64,000 nt of DNA from Pirellulales bacterium (GTDB lineage Bacteria; Planctomycetota; Planctomycetia; Pirellulales; JAEUIK01): assembly GCA_019636335.1 (NCBI GenBank), contig JAHBXR010000006.1:1-64000 (forward strand), written 5' to 3'. The notes beneath the pieces are model-generated. The model did not search any database. It was given only the letters and a program-made list of their open reading frames with translations, and had not been told where the DNA came from. The translations under genes were made by a program, and so were the position numbers. How positions within the stretch are numbered: the first letter of the stretch is position 1; every line of letters starts with the position of its first letter. This document shows, one piece after another, positions 53,472 to 62,066 of this stretch.

Positions 53472-53658
53472 TACGAGCATGGGCACACGTCGACGAGGTG
53501 GTAAGTCTCGTCATCCCTTAGCCTGGCGGGTAACCAGGTTTGCCGGGCGCGCCCCGTGTCTGGAGAACGTAAGCCTTGCAAACATCCATGCGAAGCTGAC
53601 GACCGCAGGACCTATCCGCATCCTGCGACGCCACAATACTACAGCGTCGCCAGTCGAT

Positions 53659-55866
53659 TCAACTCAAGTACCTACTGTGGATATGCCGCCACATTTCCGC
53701 AGAAACGGGATCGATAGATTGACCAAACTCATCATGCAGTAACTGTGTATCGCCTCTAGACAGTACAAGTCGCCCGAGTACCATGGCTAACAAGAACTCG
53801 CGAGACGCCTCCCCTTTTTGAGTCTGTGCCGCCTCCAGAATCGATCGAATAATCGACGTCATACGCTGGCTTTCCTCCGGCGAAGCAGAGTAATCCAACT
53901 CCGGCGGAATCGCAGCACGGAGAATCGCAGCCTGAACCACTCCGTCGTTGAATCGGTCGAAGCAGAGGGGGGATAGGACTCGCCGTTCGTATTCCGTCTG
54001 CCGCAATGGACTCTTGGCACCGTTCCCACAACGCAGATAGTGCAAGACGCACACGATGGCAAAGAATACGTCACCTTGTGACATTTGCTCCGCACGGGTA
54101 TCGCGAGGCAAAAAGACAAATCCATTTCGAAGACGCATTTCTTGCTCGCCTACATGCGGCCAAAATAGCCGATCGGACAAGCCGCGTTCTGTATCGCTTT
54201 GCGATCGACGGAGAATGTCTATTCTCTCCTCCAATAGCACGCGTAACCTGCCATCGGCAACACCCGCCCATTCCTGCAAGCTATTTAATTCGTCACTCCA
54301 CGAACAGCCCGCATTGCGCCCGACTAAGGGCAGATGAATCCGCTCGGCAACTCCGAAACCATAGTCTGCGGCCAATTCTCCCATGCGCAAATCCCGTTCA
54401 AGCTTTTCCTGGTCGGCCGTAGTTGCCATCCGACTCAACGCTACGGCATAACTGATCGCTCCATTCGTTTGTAGATTCCTGAGCGACTGCGACACCGCAA
54501 GTAGTGACTGACCACTAGCCACAGCGGCAGCCAACACCAAAGTCGAGCCTTGATCATGCGCGGTCGCCTGCTCCGCATTCTTGGCCGCACACACTTCACA
54601 ATCTGCGTCCTCCGAAAGTGTCGCCCTAACCCTTCGCGCGAGAATCGACGATGCTGGATCGTCCAGATGAACAATCAGTCGCGTTGCAGCAGGCACAACT
54701 TGTAGCATAAGTCGCTCAATACGCTGCATCAGTACGTTCTCGCGGTCATCTCGTGTGAGAGCGCTCTCCAAATCAACAAACACGTTACTAGCGGCATGCA
54801 TGGTGTTGGCACTTCGATAGTAAGCACGCAACCAGCCGTTCCCCATCGTTGCAGCCAAAAAGCGCGCGAGCCACGTCGGTGCGTCACTGCGGAGGATTAA
54901 TATAGATTTGGTATCCGATCGTACTGGCAGGAACTGGTCCCCCATCATCGGCACTGCAATCGAACCCTGTGAACAAAGCGGACATTCAGCGTGCTCGTAG
55001 GAGACGAAGTCGCCAAGGGAGTCTCGGAACGTCCTGTCCTCCTCAAGATTTAAGAGCACATTGGAATCGCGTTGCCCGACACCGAGGCTAAATAGGGTAA
55101 CAATCTGTCCTGGGCGAAACCGCTGTTCGCGCCGACAGATCTCTTCCTCTAATCCTCCGGAGGTAGATGCCGACACTAGCACGACAGAGTGCTCGCTCTC
55201 GCGAAAAACAAACTTCTTTAGCCCCTCATACGATTCAAATGAATTGACCGTGGCAGCGCTCGCATCGTGGTCAAAACGTCGTCGGAGGGAATCAATGGCG
55301 AAAGCCACAACGCTTATTCCACCGGTGTCACAATAGAAATGCCGCACCGTATCCGGGACAAATGGAAGAGAGCAACTCGCAATGAATGTGATTTCCGCAC
55401 CATCCGCCAGTGCATTTGCCGCCCGAATAAATCGATCACAATGACGAGTCGATGGCTTAGCAAAATGGTGTGTAGCAGGGGCGACGAGCAATGCGTTTCG
55501 CGACTTAAAAATCGACACTAGGCCAGCAAATCGGATCTGACTCCATGGGATACCGGCAATTACGTGGTCGTCTGCTAGCCCGGTGCGTGGTATCGTAGCG
55601 ACAGCAATTGCAGGTGGACCTACATTGCGTGTATGCACTGGAAGCAAGTCCGTCAATTGAGTACTCAGTGCGATCGCTTCGAGCTGGGATCGCTCCGACT
55701 CTAAGCCTATAAGGATTATTCGATCAGGAGATACTGACGTTTCTCCATGTCTTCGAATCACTGCATCAATGGCTTCGAGTTCCGGTTCAGAAGTTGCGCA
55801 GAAAATCACCAACCACCGACTCGGTGCAGTTTCGGGCCTCACTTCAAACGTAAAGTACCCGTACAT
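53659..55866 (-). CDS. Degenerate PRTase-like protein
   Basis: A 735-aa protein with no obvious family name. Two segments look like phosphoribosyltransferase loops: VVLVSASTSGGLEEE (about 228-242) and STLVLAAAVASGQSLLAVSQSLRN (about 440-463). Each is preceded by a hydrophobic strand, but the acidic pair that binds PRPP has become SA or AA. A CPLC cysteine pair (295-298) hints at a metal site. It follows the GHKL ATPase gene by 13 bases and probably works with it. Enzymatic loss suggests a binding or regulatory role, or that the fold is not a PRTase at all. Confidence 0.5.
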   Translation of the reverse strand: MYGYFTFEVRPETAPSRWLVIFCATSEPELEAIDAVIRRHGETSVSPDRIILIGLESERSQLEAIALSTQLTDLLPVHTRNVGPPAIAVATIPRTGLADDHVIAGIPWSQIRFAGLVSIFKSRNALLVAPATHHFAKPSTRHCDRFIRAANALADGAEITFIASCSLPFVPDTVRHFYCDTGGISVVAFAIDSLRRRFDHDASAATVNSFESYEGLKKFVFRESEHSVVLVSASTSGGLEEEICRREQRFRPGQIVTLFSLGVGQRDSNVLLNLEEDRTFRDSLGDFVSYEHAECPLCSQGSIAVPMMGDQFLPVRSDTKSILILRSDAPTWLARFLAATMGNGWLRAYYRSANTMHAASNVFVDLESALTRDDRENVLMQRIERLMLQVVPAATRLIVHLDDPASSILARRVRATLSEDADCEVCAAKNAEQATAHDQGSTLVLAAAVASGQSLLAVSQSLRNLQTNGAISYAVALSRMATTADQEKLERDLRMGELAADYGFGVAERIHLPLVGRNAGCSWSDELNSLQEWAGVADGRLRVLLEERIDILRRSQSDTERGLSDRLFWPHVGEQEMRLRNGFVFLPRDTRAEQMSQGDVFFAIVCVLHYLRCGNGAKSPLRQTEYERRVLSPLCFDRFNDGVVQAAILRAAIPPELDYSASPEESQRMTSIIRSILEAAQTQKGEASREFLLAMVLGRLVLSRGDTQLLHDEFGQSIDPVSAEMWRHIHSRYLS

Positions 55867-55879
55867 GCTTTCCTGTGGA

Positions 55880-57124
55880 CTACGGTAGAGGAATCAGAAT
55901 CTGGTAATGGGTTCCATACACATCCGACAACTCCGTTAGGACGGTCGACGCGCTTGCAAAGTCGCCGAGCACGACATCGTCGTCCGATCGCAACGGCGCG
56001 TTCAGGAAATCGCGGTAAAGCGACATTCTTCCAGTACGGATTTTTAGGAAGCCATCTAGGTCATTGAGCGATTTCATCACTTCTGCCAAACCAAGTCCTT
56101 TCTCCTGTTTCGGCGACGATGTGTTGTGTTTAGTCAAGCAAGCGATACAGGCACTATACTCATCCTCAACCGTCAACTCGCGAGACCACTTCGTGCCTAG
56201 CCAGCGGCGTGCCAAACCAATGCCGGCATCGAACACGGTGAGCTCGACAAATCGCAAACGTGAATCCGATGAGCTCCGCCGACGTGCTGCGAAGTATGAT
56301 GTCAATGCCGGGTTATATGCTTCGATCGCAGCCAACTGCTCTTGAGCCCAAGAATGACGTTCGACTGACAGTCCGCGAACTGACCGACGCCACGGAACGT
56401 TATTTAAGTCCCTTTTTGCCCACTCGTCAGTGTTCTTAAACAGCTCATGAATAATCGTGCCGAGCTTTGGGATTGCACTGGCAGGAATCGAATAGTCAGG
56501 GGGCGTCGTAGTTTTAGTAATTAGCTCGCGCGTTAGCGTAATGAATGCAATGCGATCACCAACGGCACCGGCTGGCGTGTATAGCCATGGAATGGCCGAT
56601 CGCGTGCTATGGTCCACGCAGATTAAGAACACCTTCGCTCCTAGAGCGAAGTCTCGAATTGGCCGAAACATCATCTCGACGACTTGGCGACATTGTTCAT
56701 AGGCGTCTTTTCGCAGGCTCCGAGAACCGTCCTCGCTTCGATCGACGATCTCGTGTGCCATGAGTAGCGCAGTAAAGCCGAAAACCCGCCTCGCCATGGC
56801 GCGCAACTGATCCGCAGGCTGCTCTTCTGGTGCGATGTGCGTCACGAGAACACTGTCTTCAGTCAGTCGTGACCAGGTAACGGCTAACTGCGTTAGTCCG
56901 AGTTCTCCGCCTAACCACCACTCGCGCGGACGAACTGGCAGCTGCAAATGTTCTCCCGGCGCAGCGACAATTAGTCGTAGCTCTTCTTCGACTTGTGCAG
57001 GGCTCTGGGGGCCAACAATCCGGAGCATTGTCAACTCGTGGAGAAGCACCTTCGCTCCGTATAGATGAAGCGCTAAGGTACAGAGGCAGCATTTGGCGTA
57101 CGAATTATCTCCCCTGCGCACCAA
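55880..57124 (-). CDS. GHKL-type ATPase
   Basis: A 414-aa protein whose C-terminal half is a histidine-kinase/Hsp90-type ATPase: N box in IIHELFKNTDEWAK (E227, N231), G1 box DAGIG (299-303) and G2 box KGLGLAEVM (342-350). The N-terminal half is unassigned. No phospho-accepting histidine or sensor domain is seen, unlike two-component kinases, so it more resembles MORC-like or other conflict-system ATPases. It overlaps the end of the DUF2726 gene by 20 bases; an internal ATG at 57028 is an alternative start. Function as defence pair with the downstream gene is inference. Confidence 0.65.
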   Translation of the reverse strand: MVRRGDNSYAKCCLCTLALHLYGAKVLLHELTMLRIVGPQSPAQVEEELRLIVAAPGEHLQLPVRPREWWLGGELGLTQLAVTWSRLTEDSVLVTHIAPEEQPADQLRAMARRVFGFTALLMAHEIVDRSEDGSRSLRKDAYEQCRQVVEMMFRPIRDFALGAKVFLICVDHSTRSAIPWLYTPAGAVGDRIAFITLTRELITKTTTPPDYSIPASAIPKLGTIIHELFKNTDEWAKRDLNNVPWRRSVRGLSVERHSWAQEQLAAIEAYNPALTSYFAARRRSSSDSRLRFVELTVFDAGIGLARRWLGTKWSRELTVEDEYSACIACLTKHNTSSPKQEKGLGLAEVMKSLNDLDGFLKIRTGRMSLYRDFLNAPLRSDDDVVLGDFASASTVLTELSDVYGTHYQILIPLP

Positions 57125-57596
57125 CTCTCATCTCTTCAACGGCGTCGCGGACGAGAGCGCAGATCAGAGATGCATCATACCAAGCAGCGGCACAAATGCG
57201 AATCAGCGGAATGCTAGCAGCGAAAAGAGTTTCGGCGAGAAAGGCATCCCGCCGCCGCCGGCAAGGTTTACGGTGCGACCGGTCGTCAAGCTCAATTGCC
57301 GCGACCACGTCCATCGAGCGGTAATCGCAGAGCACGAAGTCAATGTGGTGCCGGGCGATCATGTGGCCGAACCCTGCGGCCCAGGCCTGCTCTGAACAGG
57401 TAACCAGATCTGCCAGCCGCACCTTGAACGCGATGTGGAAGCGCCGCCCGACTGCTTTCCGCAACACTCGATAGAAGGCCATCTCCCCGCGCGACAAGAG
57501 CGGCCCCCGCTTGAAGTAGGGCAAGTCGCGCTTAGCGCCCCGTCGTGAACTTCGCTTCTGGATCGCTATGCGTCGCATGCACTGGTTATGGGCCAT
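57105..57596 (-). CDS. DUF2726 nuclease-like protein
   Basis: About 163 aa. The core (PLLSRGEMAFYRVLRKAVGRRFHIAFKVRLADLV ... HHIDFVLCDYRSMDVVAAIELDDRSHRKPCRRRRDAFLAETLFAASIPLIRI) matches DUF2726, which has a restriction-endonuclease-like fold; DF and AIELDD are the likely active-site residues. The ATG at 57596 (MAHNQCMRRIAIQ) is preferred over a much longer open frame whose N-terminus has no homology. The gene lies between RepA and the GHKL ATPase, all in one direction, so its job could be in either module. Confidence 0.7.
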   Translation of the reverse strand: MAHNQCMRRIAIQKRSSRRGAKRDLPYFKRGPLLSRGEMAFYRVLRKAVGRRFHIAFKVRLADLVTCSEQAWAAGFGHMIARHHIDFVLCDYRSMDVVAAIELDDRSHRKPCRRRRDAFLAETLFAASIPLIRICAAAWYDASLICALVRDAVEEMRVGAQGR

Positions 57597-57684
57597 TCGT
57601 AGACGCAAGTGACGCGCTTCGTCTGCCGCGCATTCGGGGGAAGGGACGATGAGGCCCCAACTCCCTTCCCCCAACCCCCCATCC

Positions 57685-59148
57685 CTATTCCCCTCTTCCC
57701 TGTGCCGGGGTTCGGGTAATCGGCGGCAGAAGACCGCAGCGGCGGAGGTGGGCCATGAGAATCTCTCGGCGTATTGAATCGAACAGCGAGCTTCCCTCGT
57801 CGCGCAAGCGGCGGAATGTCTCGACCTTGAGCTTGCTGGCCGACGCAAGTGCTCGCGATTCGTGCTCAGCCCGCGCCGCATCGTCAAGCGTTGACCATAG
57901 TTTGTCCAGACCTGCGTCGTCGGCCGAAGCGTCATCGACGACTGGCCTCGCTACATGAACTTGCTTTGGTGCATGCTTCGGTGACGGGCGACGAGCTTGG
58001 CGTTCGAAATCCAGCGGCAGCGGAAACTCCCCTCGAATCGACTCCACGAGAAAGCCGGCTGGACTGCGGGCGATCCGTTTGTCCTTTCGACCGAGCAACC
58101 AATCGTGCAGCGCAATCCGATCCTTGACGACGTCCGCCGAATGCTGCCGGGCCAACTGCCTGGCGGTCGCCGCGTGCACGCCACGCTCGACCAGCGATTC
58201 GGTCAGCGGGTCCGACGTTGAGCTGGCTTTGCGGCGTGTGCCTTTCCCGCCCTCTACGATCACCGTCCATTCGCCCGCCGACAGTTTGATGAATCGTGAC
58301 TCCGCGACGGCAGGCTGGACGATGCCAAGTTGTTCCAATTCGGCGAGGCCGACCTGGAGACTTCGCTTCAGTTCGCCGGTATGTCCTCGGCGGCTCATGC
58401 CGAGTTTGTCGCAACAGAGGTGCCGGAGATCGAACTCCCAGCGATTGCGATGATGCAGTCGCTTGTCCAGAAACCGGTAGAGTCGCTTGGCGACCGCGCT
58501 GCGGAGGCTGCGGTAGACCGCCAAATCGAGCTTCTTCAGATAGCCCGCTCGGAAGCTGCGGAAAACGACTTCGTTCCAGGTGAACGAAGATTGTGTGCCG
58601 ATTCCCTTCGCCCGTCGTCGTTGCCGCCGTTCGCGGTCATAGAGAGTCACCCGCTCCAGAATGTGGAAGCTTTCGTTGACCAGGCTCGCCTCCTCCTTGT
58701 CCCACCAGGCACCCTCATAGACGAGCGTTACCGAGACCCAGCGGAGGAGCGATTCTTCGATGCGCCGATAGCTGCGGCCTTCGTCTCGCCAGCCAAGCAA
58801 CCGAATTAGGTCATAGCGGGTGAATGGCACGGTCCGCGAGCGAAAGTTATCGCGCTTAGAGAGTTGAATCAGGCCGAGGATGACTTCGTCATCCATCGCC
58901 GTGGGCAGGCCGTACTTTTCGGAGGCCGCCACGATCAACCGCCGAGGGGTCTCGCTTCCTTGCCGTTTGAGCGTGTCTTCGAAGACGAGCGTCTTCTGGT
59001 TTTGGGGAACACGCCCGCTCAGCGCAGCCAGCGGAAATTCGCACAGGTTGAGGGCGTCTCGACCGTCATTCAGAGTTCGATGCGCTGAATCGTGCGGAGG
59101 TTCCAACAAATCCAAATCAGGAACAACTGCTGGAGTTGATCGTTTCAT
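57685..59148 (-). CDS. repA: Plasmid replication initiator (RepA-like)
   Basis: A 487-aa protein of the replication initiator protein A type. The winged-helix core includes DDEVILGLIQLSKRDNFRSRTVPFTRYDLIRLLGWRDEGRSYRRIEESLLRWVSVTLVYEGAWWDKEE and SSFTWNEVVFRSFRAGYLKKLDLAVYRSLRSAVAKRLYRFLDKRLH. It should bind the iteron-like repeats at 59249-59310 just upstream and start plasmid replication. The ATG at 59148 (MKRSTPAVVPDL) is chosen; an earlier start would overrun the repeat region. It is divergent from parA. Confidence 0.85.
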   Translation of the reverse strand: MKRSTPAVVPDLDLLEPPHDSAHRTLNDGRDALNLCEFPLAALSGRVPQNQKTLVFEDTLKRQGSETPRRLIVAASEKYGLPTAMDDEVILGLIQLSKRDNFRSRTVPFTRYDLIRLLGWRDEGRSYRRIEESLLRWVSVTLVYEGAWWDKEEASLVNESFHILERVTLYDRERRQRRRAKGIGTQSSFTWNEVVFRSFRAGYLKKLDLAVYRSLRSAVAKRLYRFLDKRLHHRNRWEFDLRHLCCDKLGMSRRGHTGELKRSLQVGLAELEQLGIVQPAVAESRFIKLSAGEWTVIVEGGKGTRRKASSTSDPLTESLVERGVHAATARQLARQHSADVVKDRIALHDWLLGRKDKRIARSPAGFLVESIRGEFPLPLDFERQARRPSPKHAPKQVHVARPVVDDASADDAGLDKLWSTLDDAARAEHESRALASASKLKVETFRRLRDEGSSLFDSIRREILMAHLRRCGLLPPITRTPAQGRGE

Positions 59149-59248
59149 AAGTTCTTGATCAATACAGTTACGTCCTCCCAACACCGCGAGGGGACTGGCC
59201 TTTCGGACGAATTCCGTGGGTCATTTCACCCCAAGCGCCGTCCCCTTC

Positions 59249-59310
59249 GTGCGTCGTTTCACGGTAGTTCGTGATTCGATTCACCCGATTCAGTGCGTCG
59301 TTTCACGGTA
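59249..59310. repeat. Iteron-like direct repeats, candidate origin
   Basis: The 18-mer GTGCGTCGTTTCACGGTA occurs at 59249-59266 and 59293-59310, 44 bp apart (about four helical turns), upstream of repA. A related TTTCACC is nearby at about 59224. Initiator-binding repeats at this place are typical of a plasmid replication origin. Confidence 0.65.
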
Positions 59311-59478
59311 TGCCGAGTGACGCCCCACGACAGCGATCGTCGCGGCGTTGCTTCAAACGACTTAAAGCCGACGCTATCGCGCCCCGCACGATCGAGACAA
59401 GACATAAACCGCAGACAAGGGCGATCCGCCGGACCTCGACCTTGGGATCCGAAATCAGGTCGCCGACCGGACCTCCTC

Positions 59479-59499
59479 ATGCGAAGCACTGCTTCGCAT
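59479..59499. repeat. 21-bp palindrome between repA and parA
   Basis: ATGCGAAGCA, one spacer base and TGCTTCGCAT form a perfect 10-bp inverted repeat in the gap between the divergent repA and parA genes. It could be a partition centromere, an operator or part of the origin. Confidence 0.45.
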
Positions 59500-59765
59500 C
59501 GATCCGACGACGCTCTCCGAAAAGCTCCTGGAGTGTCCCCGGACGGTACGCCGCACCCGCGGTAGCGGCCCCCTCTTAAACGCCTCGCCTGGGCAATCCT
59601 TGGCCCCATACGCGGGCTGTCTCAAGCACATCATGGGCTTCTGCCCGAGCACCGATTGGAAAACCGGTACTGGCCGGGCCAGCCAGGCAAGCTTGGCCAG
59701 CATGCCGAGTTGGTCTGCATTTCATGGCTTGCCAGGTCAGGCAGAGGTGGCTTAGGGTCGGATCG

Positions 59766-60440
59766 ATGCTGATTGTGCTGACCAACACCAAGGGGGGCGT
59801 CGGGAAATCGACGCTCGCCGCGCACCTTGTCTTGTGGCTTCACGACCGAGGTGTTCGCGTCGCGTTGCTCGATACCGACGAGCAGCAGACGGCCGCCCGC
59901 TGGGTGAAAGGGGCGGAGCCCAAGGTGACTGTTGCGGTGGCAACCGATGTCGAGAGCATTCGCGCCGCCAGGGCGAAGCTACTGCGAAGCCACGACGTGA
60001 TCGTGGCCGATAGTCCGGGCAGCGGCACCGAGGCCTCGCACGCGATCACGATGCTAGCCGACCTGGCGATCGTGCCGCTTCAGCCGTCGAAGCCAGATAT
60101 TCGTGCCGTCAAAGACGCGCTGAAATTCGTGCGGCTCGCTCGTGAAATGAGTGGGGGACACAAACCGGACGCCAAGATCGTCCTCACCTTTACGGCCAAG
60201 GGGGACGTGCAGGCCCGCAAACTGCGATCCGAATTGTCGGCCCTCGATGTTCCGGTCACCAGGAGCGAGATTCGGCGGCTGAACGCCTTTCGCGATGCTT
60301 GCGATTCGGCGGTGCATCGCCTGTCGTCGCGCGAGGCCAGCGAGGCAGCCAAGGACATCGAGTCGCTGTTCGTTGAACTGCTCAGTGCAAAGCTGCCTGG
60401 ATTTGCGGCAGCACCGATCAAGGAGGCAGCCAATGGATGA
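59766..60440 (+). CDS. parA: ParA partition ATPase
   Basis: A 224-aa Walker-type ATPase. It has the deviant Walker A loop NTKGGVGKSTLAAHL, then LLDTDEQQTAARW, VIVADSPGSGTEAS (Walker B) and PLQPSKPDIRAV. ParA proteins form ATP-dependent gradients on the nucleoid that move plasmid copies apart. The length is typical of the short plasmid form without an HTH domain. The ATG at 59766 follows GGTCGGATCGATG. The downstream centromere-binding partner overlaps its end by eight bases but is broken by an IS66 element. Confidence 0.93.
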   Translation: MLIVLTNTKGGVGKSTLAAHLVLWLHDRGVRVALLDTDEQQTAARWVKGAEPKVTVAVATDVESIRAARAKLLRSHDVIVADSPGSGTEASHAITMLADLAIVPLQPSKPDIRAVKDALKFVRLAREMSGGHKPDAKIVLTFTAKGDVQARKLRSELSALDVPVTRSEIRRLNAFRDACDSAVHRLSSREASEAAKDIESLFVELLSAKLPGFAAAPIKEAANG

Positions 60441-60617
60441 CACCAAGAGCTTTGCCGAAGACCTCGTAAGTCTCCGCGACGATATCGCCAGCGACGTGGG
60501 CGGAATCTTGCAGGTCGTTCGCGAACGGAAGGAATCGAAGACGCGGCCAGCGGCCCCGCCAAAGCCCGCGAACGATGCCCCGCCCGTCGCAAGTGCCAAC
60601 CAAGGCCTGGCTCGCTC
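60433..60617 (+). pseudogene. parA-partner gene, 5' fragment
   Basis: The first 61 codons and part of the 62nd (MDDTKSFAEDLVSLRDDIASDVGGILQVVRERKESKTRPAAPPKPANDAP ...) of the gene that overlaps parA. The frame is cut by the IS66 insertion; the stop codon now used (TAA at 60619) lies inside the IS end. Joining 60617 to 62075 restores one uninterrupted 128-codon frame, so this was an intact partition accessory gene before the insertion. Confidence 0.8.
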
Positions 60618-62066
60618 GTAATTGATTACCGTCTCAAGCGGGGATGACGTGCGGTTGGGTTTTGCCGAGCGTGTCGCGGAGGAAGTCGAAGGGCTCGATG
60701 GCGCGTTGCTGACAGGTGCGAATGACCGACATCAGGATACTTTGCGCCTGGGCACCTGGCCAAGTGCGGCAGCCGCCCCAGACCTTTCGATTGACCACCG
60801 CCGGCCGGATGGCCCGCTCGGCCCAATGATTGGTGGCTTGAATCGTCGGATCGATCAGGAACCAGAACCAGTGCATGGCGTGATTCAAGATATGCTGGGC
60901 CAGCCGGCGATTCGGTTCGCAGGTGAAGCGCCCGTCGGCCAACTGTTCCAGTTCGGCTGCCAGGTCCAGGCCCCGCTCGGCCAGTTCGTCGCCGCTAAGG
61001 CGATGGCCGCGCCATGCGCGACGCAGCGCGAACGCGCGATCGACGATCGCCAATACGGCGCGCGGCAAGCGCACGGCGCCACGCACGGCTGTTTCCAGCA
61101 GTTCCTGGCAACGCCGCTGCAAGTGCCGCAGGCATTGCTGATGAAGCGCCCGTGTAAAGCGGTCGTACACGCTCCAGCCGTCGTGCACCAGCGTCCCCGA
61201 CCAGTCCAGCCCCAGCAGTTGTTCGGCCGGTTCGTGGCTCCGCGTGCGATCGATCACATAACACGTCGCACGCTGACTGACAAAGGCGTGCAGCCAGGCC
61301 AGGCGGCCGCCGACGCGCCAGCCCGTCTCGTCGGGCGCGACCTCCGCCGCGCCGCGCACGTCCCTGCGCAATTGTTCGTAGGCCAAAGCGCAACGCTGCG
61401 ATGTCCGCAACATCGAACGCACGCTGGTCGCCCGGGCCAGACGCAGCTCAGGAAACAGTGTCCCGAGCAGCTTCACGCTCTTGCCGTGCGACAGGCCCAA
61501 CTCTTTGTTGAGGACCGCCAGCAGGGCATGCACCTGGGGACCAAGTTGACTGGCCGCGGCGCCGCGGGCCGAACTGGTCTGCAAGGCGTGACGGCCTGCG
61601 ACCGGGCGGCCGCAGTCGTGGCAGGCGCCGACATGCACGTTGAACTGGCGATAGATCACCCTCCGCGGAATCTCGGTCTGGTACTGCACCGCGACGTGCG
61701 TCTCGCCGAGTTGCGAACTGGCGCAGTGCGGGCAGTTCGGCGGCAGCGGCGCGTCATACGTCTCGTCGATTCGCGGTGGTACGCTGCGATGCGCGTGCGG
61801 ACCGTGACGCTTGCCCGAGCGACGGCCCGGCGGCTTGGGCTCTTCCAACGGCGGGCCCTTCGAAAATGGCGCCGCTTGTCGCTTGCCGCGGCGCAGCGCT
61901 TCCTCCAGCGCGGCCGAGAGCCTGGCGACCTGCTCGCGCAGCGTATCGACTTCTCCCCGCAGCTCGGCACACCCGGGGCACTCGTTCTGAACTTGATCCA
62001 CGTCCATAAACGCGGACATTACCCACCATCGCCAGAATGCGCAAGTCCAATACGGTAATCAATTAC
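60618..62066. mobile_element. Complete IS66-family insertion sequence
   Basis: A 1449-bp element bounded by perfect 15-bp inverted repeats (GTAATTGATTACCGT and ACGGTAATCAATTAC). It is flanked by an exact 8-bp target duplication, GCTCGCTC (60610-60617 and 62067-62074), the length expected of IS66. It carries one transposase gene on the minus strand and no TnpA/TnpB accessory genes. The intact ends and target duplication point to a recent insertion. Confidence 0.93.
60634..62019 (-). CDS. IS66 transposase
   Basis: A 461-aa transposase. The N-terminal coiled coil (ELRGEVDTLREQVARLSAALEEALRRGK) and a zinc finger (CPHCASSQL ... CHDCGRPV) precede the DDE domain: VAPDETGWRVGG (first D), LVHDGWSVYDRF (second D) and ATNHWAERAIRPAVVNRKVWGG (E), all in the family's order. 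It appears intact and of usual length. The antisense open frame over it is a shadow. Confidence 0.93.
   Translation of the reverse strand: MSAFMDVDQVQNECPGCAELRGEVDTLREQVARLSAALEEALRRGKRQAAPFSKGPPLEEPKPPGRRSGKRHGPHAHRSVPPRIDETYDAPLPPNCPHCASSQLGETHVAVQYQTEIPRRVIYRQFNVHVGACHDCGRPVAGRHALQTSSARGAAASQLGPQVHALLAVLNKELGLSHGKSVKLLGTLFPELRLARATSVRSMLRTSQRCALAYEQLRRDVRGAAEVAPDETGWRVGGRLAWLHAFVSQRATCYVIDRTRSHEPAEQLLGLDWSGTLVHDGWSVYDRFTRALHQQCLRHLQRRCQELLETAVRGAVRLPRAVLAIVDRAFALRRAWRGHRLSGDELAERGLDLAAELEQLADGRFTCEPNRRLAQHILNHAMHWFWFLIDPTIQATNHWAERAIRPAVVNRKVWGGCRTWPGAQAQSILMSVIRTCQQRAIEPFDFLRDTLGKTQPHVIPA

Larger units (their letters stand above)
52160..53630 (-). ncRNA. Candidate circularly permuted group II ribozyme
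   Basis: About 1.5 kb without a credible protein but dense in perfect hairpins, for example 52440-52481 (GACGGAC with GTCCGTC around GGTGT/ACACC), 52494-52531 (CCAAAGGA with TCCTTTGG around TCGCG/CGCGA), 52561-52576, 52748-52766, 52870-52887, 53097-53110, 53284-53307 and 53605-53626. The minus strand is the likely sense: three stems close on GNRA loops there (GGGA twice, GCAA once). On that strand a group II domain V and a domain VI-like stem (53346-53471) come first, then a GTGCGAC intron-5'-end-like motif (53080-53086) and the remaining stems. This order is that of circularly permuted group II ribozymes. No reverse transcriptase gene is present. Confidence 0.6.
59149..59765. other. repA-parA intergenic/origin region
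   Basis: About 617 bases without a supported gene. It holds the iteron-like repeats, the 21-bp palindrome and the divergent promoters of repA and parA. No A+T-rich unwinding element is obvious, so the exact origin is uncertain. Confidence 0.45.

Noticed and set aside
52327..53742. 471-codon open frame on the plus strand
   Set aside because: Its composition is rich in serine, arginine and proline without any domain, and it overlaps the folded RNA block and the end of the PRTase-like gene on the other strand. It is more likely a by-product of the structured sequence.
60622..62058. 478-codon open frame antisense to the IS66 transposase
   Set aside because: It mirrors the real transposase, which has a full DDE set, on the opposite strand; G+C-rich codons create the open frame.
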